Positions 1-8,683 of a stretch of DNA of 47,788 nt are shown here, in pieces (within the stretch, counting starts at the first letter, position 1; each line of letters begins with the position of its first letter). The notes beneath the pieces were generated by a model that worked only from the letters and a program-made list of their open reading frames with translations, did not search any database and was not told the DNA's origin. Position numbers and translations under genes: made by a program. This stretch comes from Mixta tenebrionis (lineage in GTDB: Bacteria; Pseudomonadota; Gammaproteobacteria; Enterobacterales; Enterobacteriaceae), in the NCBI RefSeq assembly GCF_006517625.1, contig NZ_VHQI01000018.1, positions 1 to 47,788 on the forward strand. Reading direction: 5' to 3'.

Positions 1-492
1 ACCAAGGTTTTTGACAAAGAGCGCCGGGTCAGGAATATCTGCGCCGTTCTGGTCTTTGGCCAGCTTCTCCGCCAGTTTGTTAAGCACCGTGGTCGCAAAA
101 TTCGGATCGTTACCGAGGGCATCCGCCAGCTCTTTAAGCGTATCCAGCGTCTCAGGGGCGCTGCCTGCAAGCGCTGCAAGTGCTTTGGCCACAAACTCAG
201 TCGTCGCCAGCTTCTTGCTGTTATCGCTATTTGCAGGCGTGGGCGCTGTTGGCGTGCCGGTGAATGTCGGGCTGGCTTTCGGTGCGTACTGGGTATGCGG
301 GTCTGCTGCCGCGATGTGTTTCGCAAGATCAGAACCGCCTTTTTCAACCTGTTGCATCAGGTACAGCGTGCGGCTGGCCAGTTGTTTACCCTGACGGTTA
401 GAAATTCCGTCAGGCCCACCCAGAACGGGGTCAGAGACCTCAATCTGGTAGATGCCTTCTTCCCACTGCGGGGTTTCAGGTAGGTTTGCCAT
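1..492 (-). CDS. Phage tail fibre protein, N-terminal part (partial)
   Basis: An open frame runs from an ATG at 492 to the window edge, giving 164 codons without a stop. The N-terminus begins MANLPETPQWEEGIYQIE. A segment rich in PTAPTP followed by KKLATTEFVAKALAAL resembles the repeat found in Mu/P2-type tail fibres. The fibre would attach to the baseplate and carry the host-binding tip, which is encoded beyond the window. It starts 2 bp after the stop of the tail protein I gene, as expected for the I-then-fibre gene order. Invertible fibre modules are common downstream of this point, but none can be seen here. Confidence 0.85.
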   Translation of the reverse strand, partial: MANLPETPQWEEGIYQIEVSDPVLGGPDGISNRQGKQLASRTLYLMQQVEKGGSDLAKHIAAADPHTQYAPKASPTFTGTPTAPTPANSDNSKKLATTEFVAKALAALAGSAPETLDTLKELADALGNDPNFATTVLNKLAEKLAKDQNGADIPDPALFVKNLG

Positions 493-494
493 AA

Positions 495-1073
495 TTAACT
501 GCTCCCGTGGTTATAGCTACCGTCATAGTTGACGGTGTTGTTGTAGCGAATGGCGACAGACTGATACTCCAGGCTCGCCAGATGGCAGCGGGCCGGAGCA
601 AAAGCAGCGAGCGTCTGACGTAAAAGTGCTGCCTGATCGTTAGTGATAGGCTGTTGAAGGATGACGCGATAGACCGCCCAGGCTTCCGCATCGCCATGGA
701 CGAAAAGCCCGTTGTAAGTGTGTTTGCCGTCGTAGCCAATCTGGCCAGTGCCTTCAATCAGATCCACTTCGCCGAAGCCGAAACGGCGGATAATTTCCCG
801 GATTGACCACGGCGTCCCTTTGTGACGGTGCAGCTCGATAGCGGATTTGATAAGCATGCGGCGAACATCATCCGATTCCGCCAGCTCCCACCCATCGCCG
901 AACAGTGAGAACTGCTCTCCCAGCCATGGCAGCGCGGAACTGTCGACGATATCGACGAGATAGACCATCAGTACGCTCAGGTCGATGTTATCCAGCCGCC
1001 CGGCCAGTCTTCCCAGCGTTCTGAGACTGATATCACCCTCAAGCGGCGGCGGGAGTTGTAGCGGCTCAGCCAT
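495..1073 (-). CDS. Phage tail protein I (P2 gpI-like baseplate protein)
   Basis: This 192-residue protein belongs to the P2 gpI / tail protein I family of baseplate wedge proteins, which link the gpJ layer to the tail fibres. The central RHKGTPWSIREIIRRFGFG segment, about residues 87-105, is typical of the family. The N-terminus reads MAEPLQLPPPL, and the C-terminus ends in a glycine/serine-rich tail. The start overlaps the end of the gpJ-like gene by 8 bp and the stop lies 2 bp before the fibre gene, so the three are probably translationally coupled. The length is normal for the family. Confidence 0.9.
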   Translation of the reverse strand: MAEPLQLPPPLEGDISLRTLGRLAGRLDNIDLSVLMVYLVDIVDSSALPWLGEQFSLFGDGWELAESDDVRRMLIKSAIELHRHKGTPWSIREIIRRFGFGEVDLIEGTGQIGYDGKHTYNGLFVHGDAEAWAVYRVILQQPITNDQAALLRQTLAAFAPARCHLASLEYQSVAIRYNNTVNYDGSYNHGSS

Positions 1074-2169
1074 CAGACACTCCGGTCATGTTAAGAGTGA
1101 TCGCCGTACAGTTTGCCCATTCGTTTTCTGCCACCACCTTCAGCACCGGTGTCACCAGTTCGACCTGGTAGACCCCGGCAACGGACAGCACGCTGATAAT
1201 CTGGCTGGGGACAATATCGCGCCCCAGCGTGGCGGTACGGGACGCTACCCAGTTCTGTATGGCGCTGTTGGCGTTGTCCTTTATAGAGTTAGCATCCTGG
1301 TCACGATAGATAGTGATGTTGGCTTCAATGGCGTAATCCACCTGCACAGGTGTTTTAGCCCGCACGGTATCAGTGAGCGGCCTGACTTTTTCGTCCGAGC
1401 AGAAACTCTCTACAAGCGTAAGGATGCTGTCGTCCGGCAGGCCGGTGCTGAGCAGCGGATACAGTTCTACAGTGCCGGGAACCGGGGAAAGCACGGCAAC
1501 ATCGACAATATTGGGATGGGCCTGCATGGCATGAAAGCGGTATGCCATACGGCTTCCGGCGTTGGTGAATGATTCCGGGGCCAGTTTGATACGCTCGCGG
1601 AGCCTGTCATTGTCTTCCTGCTCAGAACCGCCAGAACTGGCTGCCAGATTGGTCACCTGCAGATCGACATTATCAATCTCATCGAGCAACTGACTGACCT
1701 GCGCAGGCTGCCAGCCGTTGCCAGCGGCCCCCGGCTCGGTACAGGTGGCCGTGGCATTGACCAGCAGCAATCCGGCTTTCAGTACCACGTCCGTATCGGT
1801 GGCAAAAATAATGCTGTCGGAAGCGCTGACGCGGGTGCCTGCCGGAATCAGCACATCAATGGCCAGCGCCTCATCCACGGAGAACTGGAGCGTGGTGGTG
1901 GCAGGCTGCGCGGCAAGACGGTATACACCGACCAGTTCACCGAGATAATCAATCATCGGCTCACGGGCAAAGGCGACCAGATTCTGTTTGGCCGCTTCCT
2001 GTGCCGCCACCCTGACCAGCATTTCGCGGTATGCCCACAGGTCAATCAACAGGCGCTCAGCCTGAGCGGGGTACAGCGTCTTGCCGGTTGCGGCTTCGTA
2101 CTGAGCAATCATTTCAGCCGTGATTTTGTCGGCATCACGTTCAATAAAATCGGGTTCTGTCAGCGCCAT
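1066..2169 (-). CDS. Baseplate assembly protein J (P2 gpJ / Mu gp47-like)
   Basis: This 367-residue protein resembles baseplate J proteins, which form the wedge ring of contractile tails. It has an N-terminal helical part (KITAEMIAQYEAATGKTL) and a middle region with the family's LVAFAREPMIDYLGELVGV stretch at about residues 64-82. The C-terminal half carries the usual SGGSEQEDNDRLRERI segment and a beta-rich end. It overlaps the W-like gene upstream by 10 bp and the I-like gene downstream by 8 bp. The order W-J-I matches phage P2. It is full length with no anomalies. Confidence 0.93.
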   Translation of the reverse strand: MALTEPDFIERDADKITAEMIAQYEAATGKTLYPAQAERLLIDLWAYREMLVRVAAQEAAKQNLVAFAREPMIDYLGELVGVYRLAAQPATTTLQFSVDEALAIDVLIPAGTRVSASDSIIFATDTDVVLKAGLLLVNATATCTEPGAAGNGWQPAQVSQLLDEIDNVDLQVTNLAASSGGSEQEDNDRLRERIKLAPESFTNAGSRMAYRFHAMQAHPNIVDVAVLSPVPGTVELYPLLSTGLPDDSILTLVESFCSDEKVRPLTDTVRAKTPVQVDYAIEANITIYRDQDANSIKDNANSAIQNWVASRTATLGRDIVPSQIISVLSVAGVYQVELVTPVLKVVAENEWANCTAITLNMTGVSDG

Positions 2170-2507
2170 AGCAACTCCTGAGTCCGGGGCTGTCCGTCAG
2201 AGCCTTTCCAGCTCACCCGGAGCGTAAGATGTTCGCCGTCGACGGCGGGTTTGACCGACATAAGCTGGCAGCGAGGCTCCCAGCGGCGGATGGCATCGAC
2301 GGATTCGCGCACCACATGCGGAATGGCCCGGTCAATAGGCCAGTCGATATAAAGGTGCAGATTGCTGCCGAACTCCGGGCGATGCGGGTCGCTGCCGCGA
2401 GGAGTACGCAGGATGATTTGAATGGCCTGCCAGATATCATCCAGCCCCCGGACGATTTCGCCGGGGGCCTGCAGAGCCGGTTGCCAGAATACTGAGGTTG
2501 TTTTCAT
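2160..2507 (-). CDS. Baseplate wedge protein W (GPW/gp25 family)
   Basis: This 115-residue protein is of the GPW/gp25 family, related to T4 gp25 and P2 gpW, which nucleates sheath assembly at the baseplate. Visible family features are GLDDIWQAIQIILRTPRGS near residues 21-39, followed by the conserved RPEFGSNLHLYID segment. In T4 gp25-like proteins an EPR-type motif sits about here; this protein has RPEFGS and WEPRCQL. It lies between the V-like spike gene and the J-like gene, as in P2. The gap of 54 bp upstream is the largest in this cluster. Confidence 0.88.
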   Translation of the reverse strand: MKTTSVFWQPALQAPGEIVRGLDDIWQAIQIILRTPRGSDPHRPEFGSNLHLYIDWPIDRAIPHVVRESVDAIRRWEPRCQLMSVKPAVDGEHLTLRVSWKGSDGQPRTQELLWR

Positions 2508-2561
2508 GGGGGCAGTATTGCCCCTGTGCGGGAACGCCGATATTAAAGGTGTTTAAGAAGG

Positions 2562-3074
2562 TCAGTGGGAGTGATGATTGGAGTTCTGGCCGTCAGAGAG
2601 CATGCTGCCTGTCGAGTGGGCATTGCCGTTGATTTCAAGGTCGCCGTTCACCGTGGTGGTGTCAGCGGTCAAATCAATAGTTTTCCCCTTCAGGCTGATA
2701 CCCACCGCAACCTCGATCACCACATGCTCGATACCGCCTTTAACCGTCAGCGTATGGGTCGCGCGGTTATAGCTGAACTCAGCACCATCAGCGTATTTTG
2801 TGCCCCGGACATTTTTGTCGCTGAACGGTGGTTTATCGACGTCTGAGTACACCGCGCCCAGAATGACACCATCCTCGCCGTTGGCATCGAGCAGCACCTC
2901 AACCTGCTCCCCCACGTCAGGGAGCCAGTAATCCTTGTTATCCTGGGTATTGCGCTGCAGCACGTTAAGCCAGTTAGTGCGCAGGTTATCGCATTCCGGC
3001 AAACGAACTCGGGCCTGAACCTTGTCGGCATCGACGGCGCTGACTGTACCGACCTGACGGGTGACACCTGCCAT
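2562..3074 (-). CDS. Baseplate assembly / spike protein V (P2 gpV / Mu gp45-like)
   Basis: This 170-residue central spike protein of a contractile tail has an N-terminal OB-like part, VGTVSAVDADKVQARVRLP at about residues 8-26. Then come the LPDVGEQVEVLLDANGEDGVILG segment (given here in outline) and a C-terminal beta-helix region. It ends NSNHHSH, an HxH pattern. In P2 gpV and phi92-type spikes a C-terminal HxH motif binds an iron ion at the needle tip, so this protein probably has a metal-capped piercing tip. It overlaps the D-like gene by 1 bp. Confidence 0.9.
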   Translation of the reverse strand: MAGVTRQVGTVSAVDADKVQARVRLPECDNLRTNWLNVLQRNTQDNKDYWLPDVGEQVEVLLDANGEDGVILGAVYSDVDKPPFSDKNVRGTKYADGAEFSYNRATHTLTVKGGIEHVVIEVAVGISLKGKTIDLTADTTTVNGDLEINGNAHSTGSMLSDGQNSNHHSH

Positions 3075-4243
3075 TATTTCTTCTCCTTTATTACCGTGGA
3101 GGTGCTGCCGTCCGGTTTATAGACGGTCAGCGTCTGGGTTTTGCCGGTCTTTTTACCTTTCTTCGCCTTGCCCTGCGTGACCGGCCCTCGTGCCACCTCC
3201 AGTTCGGTGATGTAGCCGCTGTTACGGTCAAATGCATGGCGGGCAGTGGTTATCAGCCATGGCCCGGATAACTGACCAAAGCCCACCAGTTCAATTTTGT
3301 TGCCTGCAGTCAACTGGGGCGTCCCCATCAGCGTCAGGGAGCCGTTCTGCTGGTATTCGTTATGTCTGGCCAGCGCCGAATCTGCTTTAATCCGGGCGCT
3401 GTCCGGGTCACTGACGCGGCTGTTGACCTTCAGTGAGTCGGCACTGGTGACCTTACCGCCTTTGGTTTGTTTGTCGCTTTCGCTGGTGCCGCCATCAGCT
3501 TCGTAGACGATCAGCTTTTTATCGCTACTCTTCTGGTGTTTTACCTTTGCGGATTTGTAGACGCGGTTGATGGTGTCACGCAGGGAAAAACTGGCCACAT
3601 CCTGTGGCTTCAACTGTTTTACCGGCTCCTGACCGCGCAGCGTGGCCAGATGAGAGAAAATCAGCTGGTCGCTGACAACTTTTACGGCATAACCATACTC
3701 GCTGGCCAGCCGACGCAGGAAGCCCACGTCCGTTTCAGCGTACTGGGTCACCCGGTCAATTTTGATGGACTCAATGCTGCCAACCATCTTCAGCTGATGC
3801 TTTTTGGCAATCCGCCCTGCGATGGCCGCCAGCGTGGTGCTCTCGAAACCACGACTGGATTTAGTCCGCAGGGCGTTGTTGACCGACGTGGCCACACCCC
3901 GGATAGCGACAACGGACGCGGGCGAACTCACCTCGATCTCGTCTATCGAGAACGTACCGCAGGACAGCAGCTTCTCGCCCTGATAGCCCATTTTCAGCGT
4001 CAGCGTGTCCCCCTTGCCCGGATACCACTTATCCAGCCAGCGGCCATCGGTGTCGTCCAGCTCCACCTCAATGGTATCGGACTCGCTTTTGATGTTATCG
4101 CTGTAGGTCACGCGGGTGACATAGGGGGCGATATCGGTGGTGATGTTCTTCTGCAGATACCACAGCGTGAACACCGGACTCAGAACATCACTGACGCCGG
4201 TTAACGCTGATGCGGCCTGTGCCGTGCTGTTTATCTCAGCCAT
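3074..4243 (-). CDS. Late control D family tail protein (P2 gpD / Mu gp44-like)
   Basis: This 389-residue protein belongs to the phage late control gene D family, the tail hub related to T4 gp27 and the VgrG base. The family pattern is seen in the N-terminal ITTDIAPYVTRVTYSDN and the following DTIEVELDDTDGRW segment. Mid-protein there is FLRRLASEYGYAVKVV. The C-terminus is lysine-rich (KAKKGKKTGKTQ). It lies between the X-like and V-like genes, in the same order as in P2-type tails, and overlaps gene X by 13 bp. It is the likely platform between tail tube and spike. Confidence 0.92.
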   Translation of the reverse strand: MAEINSTAQAASALTGVSDVLSPVFTLWYLQKNITTDIAPYVTRVTYSDNIKSESDTIEVELDDTDGRWLDKWYPGKGDTLTLKMGYQGEKLLSCGTFSIDEIEVSSPASVVAIRGVATSVNNALRTKSSRGFESTTLAAIAGRIAKKHQLKMVGSIESIKIDRVTQYAETDVGFLRRLASEYGYAVKVVSDQLIFSHLATLRGQEPVKQLKPQDVASFSLRDTINRVYKSAKVKHQKSSDKKLIVYEADGGTSESDKQTKGGKVTSADSLKVNSRVSDPDSARIKADSALARHNEYQQNGSLTLMGTPQLTAGNKIELVGFGQLSGPWLITTARHAFDRNSGYITELEVARGPVTQGKAKKGKKTGKTQTLTVYKPDGSTSTVIKEKK

Positions 4244-4446
4244 GGGGCAATATCCTCTTCTGTGGTGGCTTCTTCAGCCTCGATCACCGGGATCAGTAAC
4301 AACAACCCGGAGGGCAGCACCGGCGTAATGGCCACGTGCGGATTGGCGGCAATTATCCGGGGATAGCCCAGCGGGTCGCCGTAGTACTGCCATGCCAGAG
4401 AATCCCAGCGCTCTCCGTCACGGGTGACATGCTCAAGAAACATCAC
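4231..4446 (-). CDS. Tail protein X (P2 gpX-like, LysM-type)
   Basis: This 71-residue protein resembles P2 gpX, a small tail protein with a LysM-like fold. The segment DGERWDSLAWQYYGDPLGY followed by IIAANPHV is the usual signature (DTLDLIAWRHYG in relatives). It overlaps the gpU-like gene by 4 bp and the gpD-like gene by 13 bp, which suggests coupled translation. It probably sits at the baseplate hub. The length is typical. Confidence 0.9.
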   Translation of the reverse strand: MMFLEHVTRDGERWDSLAWQYYGDPLGYPRIIAANPHVAITPVLPSGLLLLIPVIEAEEATTEEDIAPWLR

Positions 4447-5327
4447 ACACTCCTCGCCAGAATTTTAGCTGCCATGGTGCTTAACCCCGGCGACATCCGG
4501 GTGAACGTGGTGCTGGCGGAGTTAAGCTGCCCGGAAACGGCATCCAGCGCCGCTGCGATATTGCTGCCGTCCACTCCGCTCAGCGAAGACTGTGCCTGTT
4601 GTACATACGTGGCCGCATCACTGGTGGCTCTGGCCAGACTGATGGCATCAGGCATGGATTCAGAGAGTGCATTAAACGCCGGAACGCTCTGGCCTAACGC
4701 CCCGGATAAATTGCCCAGCCCGCTCATCAGCCCCGGTACACGGGTCAGTGCAACGGCGGGGTTATCCTTCATTTTCTGCGCCACCCGAACGGCGCTGATG
4801 GTGGTCTGGAGAACAGACTGCGCCTGTTTGGCATAATTGACGCCGTCGCGAACGTACTGCGCCACCCCGGAAGGTGAAGGAACGGCACCGGAGACCGCCC
4901 CGACGCCGGGAAATGTTGTGCGTATCGCAGGAGGCTGTAGCGGGTTTTTCGGGTCGCCGATGTACTCCCGGAGAGACGCGGTGGCATTAACGGCCAGCAC
5001 GTTGCCGGTGCTGTCGGTCTGCTCGCTGGTCGCAGTAACATCGGTAATCACGAACCAGCCGCGATAGTCACCGTTGCCGAAGACCAGCGCCAGCGCCTGA
5101 TGGGCTTTCATGGCCGTTCTCAGTCTCGCCAGCTCCACGTCGGGCACACAATAATGCTGATGGAAGACCAGGCTTATCTGGATTTCGTCCAGCTTATCGC
5201 CGACGAACTGCAGGCCGGGCTTACCCTCGATGCGGGCATGTTCGGCATAATCGACACCGAAAGTGGCCTCAAAGCCGTCCCAGTAGGTAATCAGTTCAAA
5301 CTCAATATCACCCAGTACCGCAAACAT
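4443..5327 (-). CDS. Tail protein U-like, extended (P2 gpU family N-terminus)
   Basis: This is a 294-residue protein. Its first 130 residues resemble the P2 gpU tail terminator/completion family: FAVLGDIEFELITYWDGFE at the start and KPGLQFVGDKLDEIQISLVF further on. P2 gpU itself is about 160 residues. The extra C-terminal half is alanine/serine-rich and predicted helical (ARATSDAATYVQQAQSSLSG), a form common in Mu-like DNA circularisation N/U-like proteins. The start overlaps the tape measure stop by 1 bp. The role of the extension is unknown. Confidence 0.82.
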   Translation of the reverse strand: MFAVLGDIEFELITYWDGFEATFGVDYAEHARIEGKPGLQFVGDKLDEIQISLVFHQHYCVPDVELARLRTAMKAHQALALVFGNGDYRGWFVITDVTATSEQTDSTGNVLAVNATASLREYIGDPKNPLQPPAIRTTFPGVGAVSGAVPSPSGVAQYVRDGVNYAKQAQSVLQTTISAVRVAQKMKDNPAVALTRVPGLMSGLGNLSGALGQSVPAFNALSESMPDAISLARATSDAATYVQQAQSSLSGVDGSNIAAALDAVSGQLNSASTTFTRMSPGLSTMAAKILARSV

Positions 5328-7792
5328 TATTCGTACCCCCGACGTTGTTTCTGAGCCAGCAGACGTTCCAGCATTTTCTCCAGTTCATGCAGGCTCATAT
5401 TCAGTGCGCCGGTCAGTCCGGCTGGCGCTGCGGTTTCTTTGCCATTGAGGAAAAACTGAGGATTAAAGCTGACCTGAATACCGCCAGACGCTCCGCCACC
5501 AGAAGCAGCTGCGCCACGGCCTGAATATCCCGCAGCCATGATTTCCGGCGACGGGATACGGGGAACATCAGGAGTCATCTCTGTTGCCAGGCGTTGTCCG
5601 GCAAGCGCTGCCAGCGGTGTGGTGCGCTGCAGGCCGATAGCGGCACCCTGCGCGATGTTGTCACCAAAGCCTATAAACACACGGCTCGGCGAATGAATGC
5701 CCAGCTTTTCCTTGAACCAGCCGCCCACGCTGTCGCCCATATCTGTGACGGTGGTTTTGAGCGACTCCCATTTGTTTTTGATGCCGTTTATCAGCCCGTC
5801 GATAAGATGGCCACCGAAGTCAGTGAACTTCGCAGGCAGAACAACGCCGAGATATTTCAGCGCAGCCGCAAAGGCTTTGTAGAGCAGACCAACCGGCGAC
5901 CAGTTAATCAGCAGCTTACCAATCCCCGCGATACCGCCGTTAAAAGCCTCTTTAATGTCAGCCCAGCGCTGTTTGAACCAACTGCTGACAGCCCCCCAGT
6001 TGCGATAAATAAGATAAGCCGCCGCCGCGACGGCGGTGATGGCAAGACCAATGGGATTCATCAGCAGCGCCCGACCAATCCAGAGAACGGCACGTCCGGC
6101 GATCATAATGCCGCGAACCAGCCCACCTGACAGCACGCCCCCCAGAGTTCTGGCACCCCTGGCGACAACGCTGAAGCCGGTCACCAGCCAGCGGAGTTTA
6201 CCGCCTTCACCCAGTGCAAGCGTCAGACGAAGCCAGTTGGTTCGCAATAAAATGATGTTTTTCCAGACACTGGTGAAAGGAGAGAACAGCAGATTCAGCC
6301 CCAGCTTGAGACCGATAGTGGCCATCTTAAAAGCAAGTAATGCACCGATTACCTGAACCGTACCACTCACGAGTTGCGGATTAGCCGCGATCCATTTTCC
6401 AACGCTGTTCATTAATGGGATGAACGTTTCCCCTAACTGGATCAACGCTGGGCGTAATGATTCACCGATACTAATAGCCGAGTCGTTAAAGCCAATCTGC
6501 GTTCTGCGCCAGCGCCCTTCGAGCGTATCATTTTGTTTCGCAGCATCCTTGTCCAGCGTCGACATTGCAGAAGGAGTATTCATTTCCTGCTTATTAGACT
6601 GGTATTTATCCCAACCCTGACGCATCGACAGCAGATGGTTAACAGTCTGAATATCGGTGAATACTTCCGCCAGTCCGAAGGACTCCATCAGCTTTTGCTG
6701 GCCTTCCTGATCGCCTCTTGAGCCTGCAGCTTTCCATTGCTGTACGAATGCCTTGCCTTTACCGTCGATAAATCGGTTGGCAATCATCAGCGAGGCTTCA
6801 TATTGAGAGAGGCCTTGGGCTACATAATTTTGCATTGACCCCTGGTAATCCACGCCAGCCTTAGCGTATTTCTGCGTGGTATCTCCGCGTCCCATTGCCG
6901 CCAGCCAGTTGGACATATTGGTGACAGCTTCTTCCGCTGAGCCGCTGCCTTTACCCACTTCCAGACTGGCGACGATCTGGGTTATGGCGTCTTTACCGTA
7001 AATTCCACGAGCAGCGAAGGCTTTGGCCATACCGGGTAATGCTTTCGCCATATCCTTGAGTTCAAACGAGCCGAGCTTGGCCCCGGTTGCCGCAATCCCA
7101 AACGCCTGCTCCAGCTCTTTCGCATCGGTAATTTTGAGGGCATCGCTGAAGGCATAGGTCATTTTGGCGAGGTCGGTCATATCCGCTTTGGTAGCCGTGG
7201 CCGCTTTACCAAGCATCCCGGCAAAGGTTGCCGCCTGTTGCGGATTCATGCCATCGGCAACCAGTTGACCCACGCCACCCAACAGAGATTCCTGGAGCTG
7301 ATTGACCTGCAGAGATGCCCGACGAATGGCAGTACCGATGGCCTGTTCCTGCCTTGAATCCAGATCGCCGGTGACACTGATATCTCGTAACTGAGACTCG
7401 AATGACGAATATTGTTTGACAGAGGCCATGACCGGTGCGCCCAGCGTTCGGGCGATGCCGTAAGTCTCTGCTCCCTGACCATAGAGCGCCATACGGTTGG
7501 ACTTCAGCGCATCACTGGTGGCCGACACCGCCGACAGACGGCGCTGCTGGCGCTCAATTTGCTCCATTGTGCGGCTTACCCGCAGCAGCTCGCTGTTGAG
7601 GCGCTGCATCCGCGAAGAACCTAACTGGCCATAACGTTCAGTCGCACGGGTTAAGGCGTTCTGGCGCTCCTGCAGGCGTCGGGATGTATCACCCAGGGAA
7701 TCAAGGGCGCGTCGGGTGCCACTGACGGCTGAGCGGAAGCTGCTCCCGACAATGCCGCCAATAATGACGCCGACTGAAAATTCACTGGCCAC
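5327..7792 (-). CDS. Tail tape measure protein
   Basis: This 821-residue protein sets tail length and is ejected with the DNA. Residues about 30-90 form a coiled coil (RRLQERQNALTRATERYGQL). The next 300 residues match the TP901-type tape measure core, with ATFAGMLGKAATATKADMTDL and IAATGAKLGSFELKDMAKAL. Hydrophobic stretches lie near residues 460-500 and 560-600 (AVLWIGRALLMNPIGLAI). The C-terminus is glycine-rich and then charged. The gene lies after the tail assembly chaperone pair, the usual position. Its length suggests a tail of moderate length. Confidence 0.95.
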   Translation of the reverse strand: MASEFSVGVIIGGIVGSSFRSAVSGTRRALDSLGDTSRRLQERQNALTRATERYGQLGSSRMQRLNSELLRVSRTMEQIERQQRRLSAVSATSDALKSNRMALYGQGAETYGIARTLGAPVMASVKQYSSFESQLRDISVTGDLDSRQEQAIGTAIRRASLQVNQLQESLLGGVGQLVADGMNPQQAATFAGMLGKAATATKADMTDLAKMTYAFSDALKITDAKELEQAFGIAATGAKLGSFELKDMAKALPGMAKAFAARGIYGKDAITQIVASLEVGKGSGSAEEAVTNMSNWLAAMGRGDTTQKYAKAGVDYQGSMQNYVAQGLSQYEASLMIANRFIDGKGKAFVQQWKAAGSRGDQEGQQKLMESFGLAEVFTDIQTVNHLLSMRQGWDKYQSNKQEMNTPSAMSTLDKDAAKQNDTLEGRWRRTQIGFNDSAISIGESLRPALIQLGETFIPLMNSVGKWIAANPQLVSGTVQVIGALLAFKMATIGLKLGLNLLFSPFTSVWKNIILLRTNWLRLTLALGEGGKLRWLVTGFSVVARGARTLGGVLSGGLVRGIMIAGRAVLWIGRALLMNPIGLAITAVAAAAYLIYRNWGAVSSWFKQRWADIKEAFNGGIAGIGKLLINWSPVGLLYKAFAAALKYLGVVLPAKFTDFGGHLIDGLINGIKNKWESLKTTVTDMGDSVGGWFKEKLGIHSPSRVFIGFGDNIAQGAAIGLQRTTPLAALAGQRLATEMTPDVPRIPSPEIMAAGYSGRGAAASGGGASGGIQVSFNPQFFLNGKETAAPAGLTGALNMSLHELEKMLERLLAQKQRRGYE

Positions 7793-7884
7793 GGTGGTTA
7801 TCCTCTGAAAGCGGAAAAACGGAAGGAAAATGTCTGAAAGCCATGCAGAACAGCCGCGAGTGGCGGCTGTTAAATGATAAGGAG

Positions 7885-8022
7885 TTACTGATTGTCGCCG
7901 AACTCGCTTTTGATTTGCTCTTCAGCCTGCTCCAGCCACATTTCCAGATCGTCAGTGTCGAGGGCATCAATCTCCACAGGCTGAAATCTAAACCACCTCG
8001 CCAGCAGCCCCTGCGCCTGCAT
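7885..8022 (-). CDS. GpE-like tail assembly chaperone second frame (frameshift product or short ORF)
   Basis: The frame ending at 7885 encodes FQPVEIDALDTDDLEMWLEQA, which resembles the P2 GpE small-domain family (FHWPPAEIDAL..). It lies in the -2/+1 frame relative to the chaperone gene at 7988-8302 and overlaps its end. It stays open well upstream (a Met codon at 8142), so it can be reached by ribosomal frameshifting. The coordinates given start at an in-frame ATG (8022), which has only a weak upstream ribosome site. In long-tailed phages this second product is normally made as a fusion by programmed frameshift, and phage Mu is known to use an unusual -2 shift here. Confidence 0.72.
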   Translation of the reverse strand: MQAQGLLARWFRFQPVEIDALDTDDLEMWLEQAEEQIKSEFGDNQ

Positions 8023-8302
8023 CAGCGTTTTCGTCGCTCTTGCCCAGCCCAGTGACTTGCTGAAATCGTTTCTGCAGCTCCATATAGTCGGCAAGATCCA
8101 TGTTATCGAGGTCTTCCGGGAGAATACCGGTACTGCGGGCAATCAGCGGTTCGTCCCAGTCAGCCGGGTCTTTGCTGACTTTGCGCACCTGCTTCAGGTC
8201 TTTGACCGTCAGGCGTTTCAGTTCAACCTGCTCAACTCTGGTGCCAGCAGCTGTGGTGAAGGGGAAGGACAGCTTAAAAGTATCGGATTGGGTTTGTGAC
8301 AT
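7988..8302 (-). CDS. Phage tail assembly chaperone (P2 gpE / Mu gp41-like)
   Basis: This 104-residue protein matches the phage tail assembly chaperone family. The pattern VEQVELKRLTVKDLKQV, then DPADWDEPLIARSTGI and MDLADYMELQKRF, is usual for it. It would keep the tape measure protein soluble and recruit tail tube subunits. It ends in a low-complexity tail (DAGAGAAGEVV), beneath which the second reading frame (7885-8022) begins, consistent with a frameshift in or before this tail. It lies between the tube and tape measure genes with one unrelated ORF inserted upstream. Confidence 0.9.
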   Translation of the reverse strand: MSQTQSDTFKLSFPFTTAAGTRVEQVELKRLTVKDLKQVRKVSKDPADWDEPLIARSTGILPEDLDNMDLADYMELQKRFQQVTGLGKSDENADAGAGAAGEVV

Positions 8303-8399
8303 GATCGTGCTCCTGTATGGTTTCAGGGCAGTATGTCTGAGTGGGAAGGCGGTGGTTATTAAAGGAAATTAAAGAAAAAGGGGCCGAAGCCCCTTCATG

Positions 8400-8681
8400 T
8401 CATCGAGTGCGAAAGCCTTTGCAGTTACGCAGGAAGGCGATAAGAAGTGCCTTTCCTTCAGATTTGCCTATGCCGGTGAACCAGTGGTCAGGTGGCTCCC
8501 ATGCCTCAATCAGGTCAGCGAGCTTTCGTGCTTTAGAGCGTGTGCAGTCAATCGGGTCATTGGTTTTACGGGTATTAAAAATGTTCTCCACCCCCGGAAT
8601 ATCGAGGATGGTAAACCAGGTGCCATTCCCCATGCCAATCGAACCACAGTTCCCGCCTTTATCTTCAATCTCGACGGTCAC
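8400..8681 (-). CDS. Hypothetical protein inserted in the tail operon
   Basis: I do not recognise the function of this 93-residue protein. It begins MTVEIEDKGGNCGSIGMGNG and continues with TWFTILDIPGVENIFNTRK and SKARKLADLIEAWEPPDHWF, ending basic (GFRTR). Three cysteines are spread through it and there is no membrane segment. It starts 2 bp after the tail tube stop and ends 97 bp before the chaperone gene, a place where P2 and Mu have no gene, so it may be a moron or a small tail-linked factor. The 97-bp gap beyond it holds nothing I can name. Confidence 0.7.
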   Translation of the reverse strand: MTVEIEDKGGNCGSIGMGNGTWFTILDIPGVENIFNTRKTNDPIDCTRSKARKLADLIEAWEPPDHWFTGIGKSEGKALLIAFLRNCKGFRTR

Positions 8682-8683
8682 CG

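Noticed and set aside
3467-4204. 245-codon plus-strand frame opposite the tail D gene
   Set aside because: The minus-strand D-family protein is well supported. The plus frame has no ribosome site or family.
7782-7970. 62-codon minus-strand frame after the chaperone
   Set aside because: It is neither of the two chaperone frames, lacks a family and has a serine/phenylalanine-rich random look.
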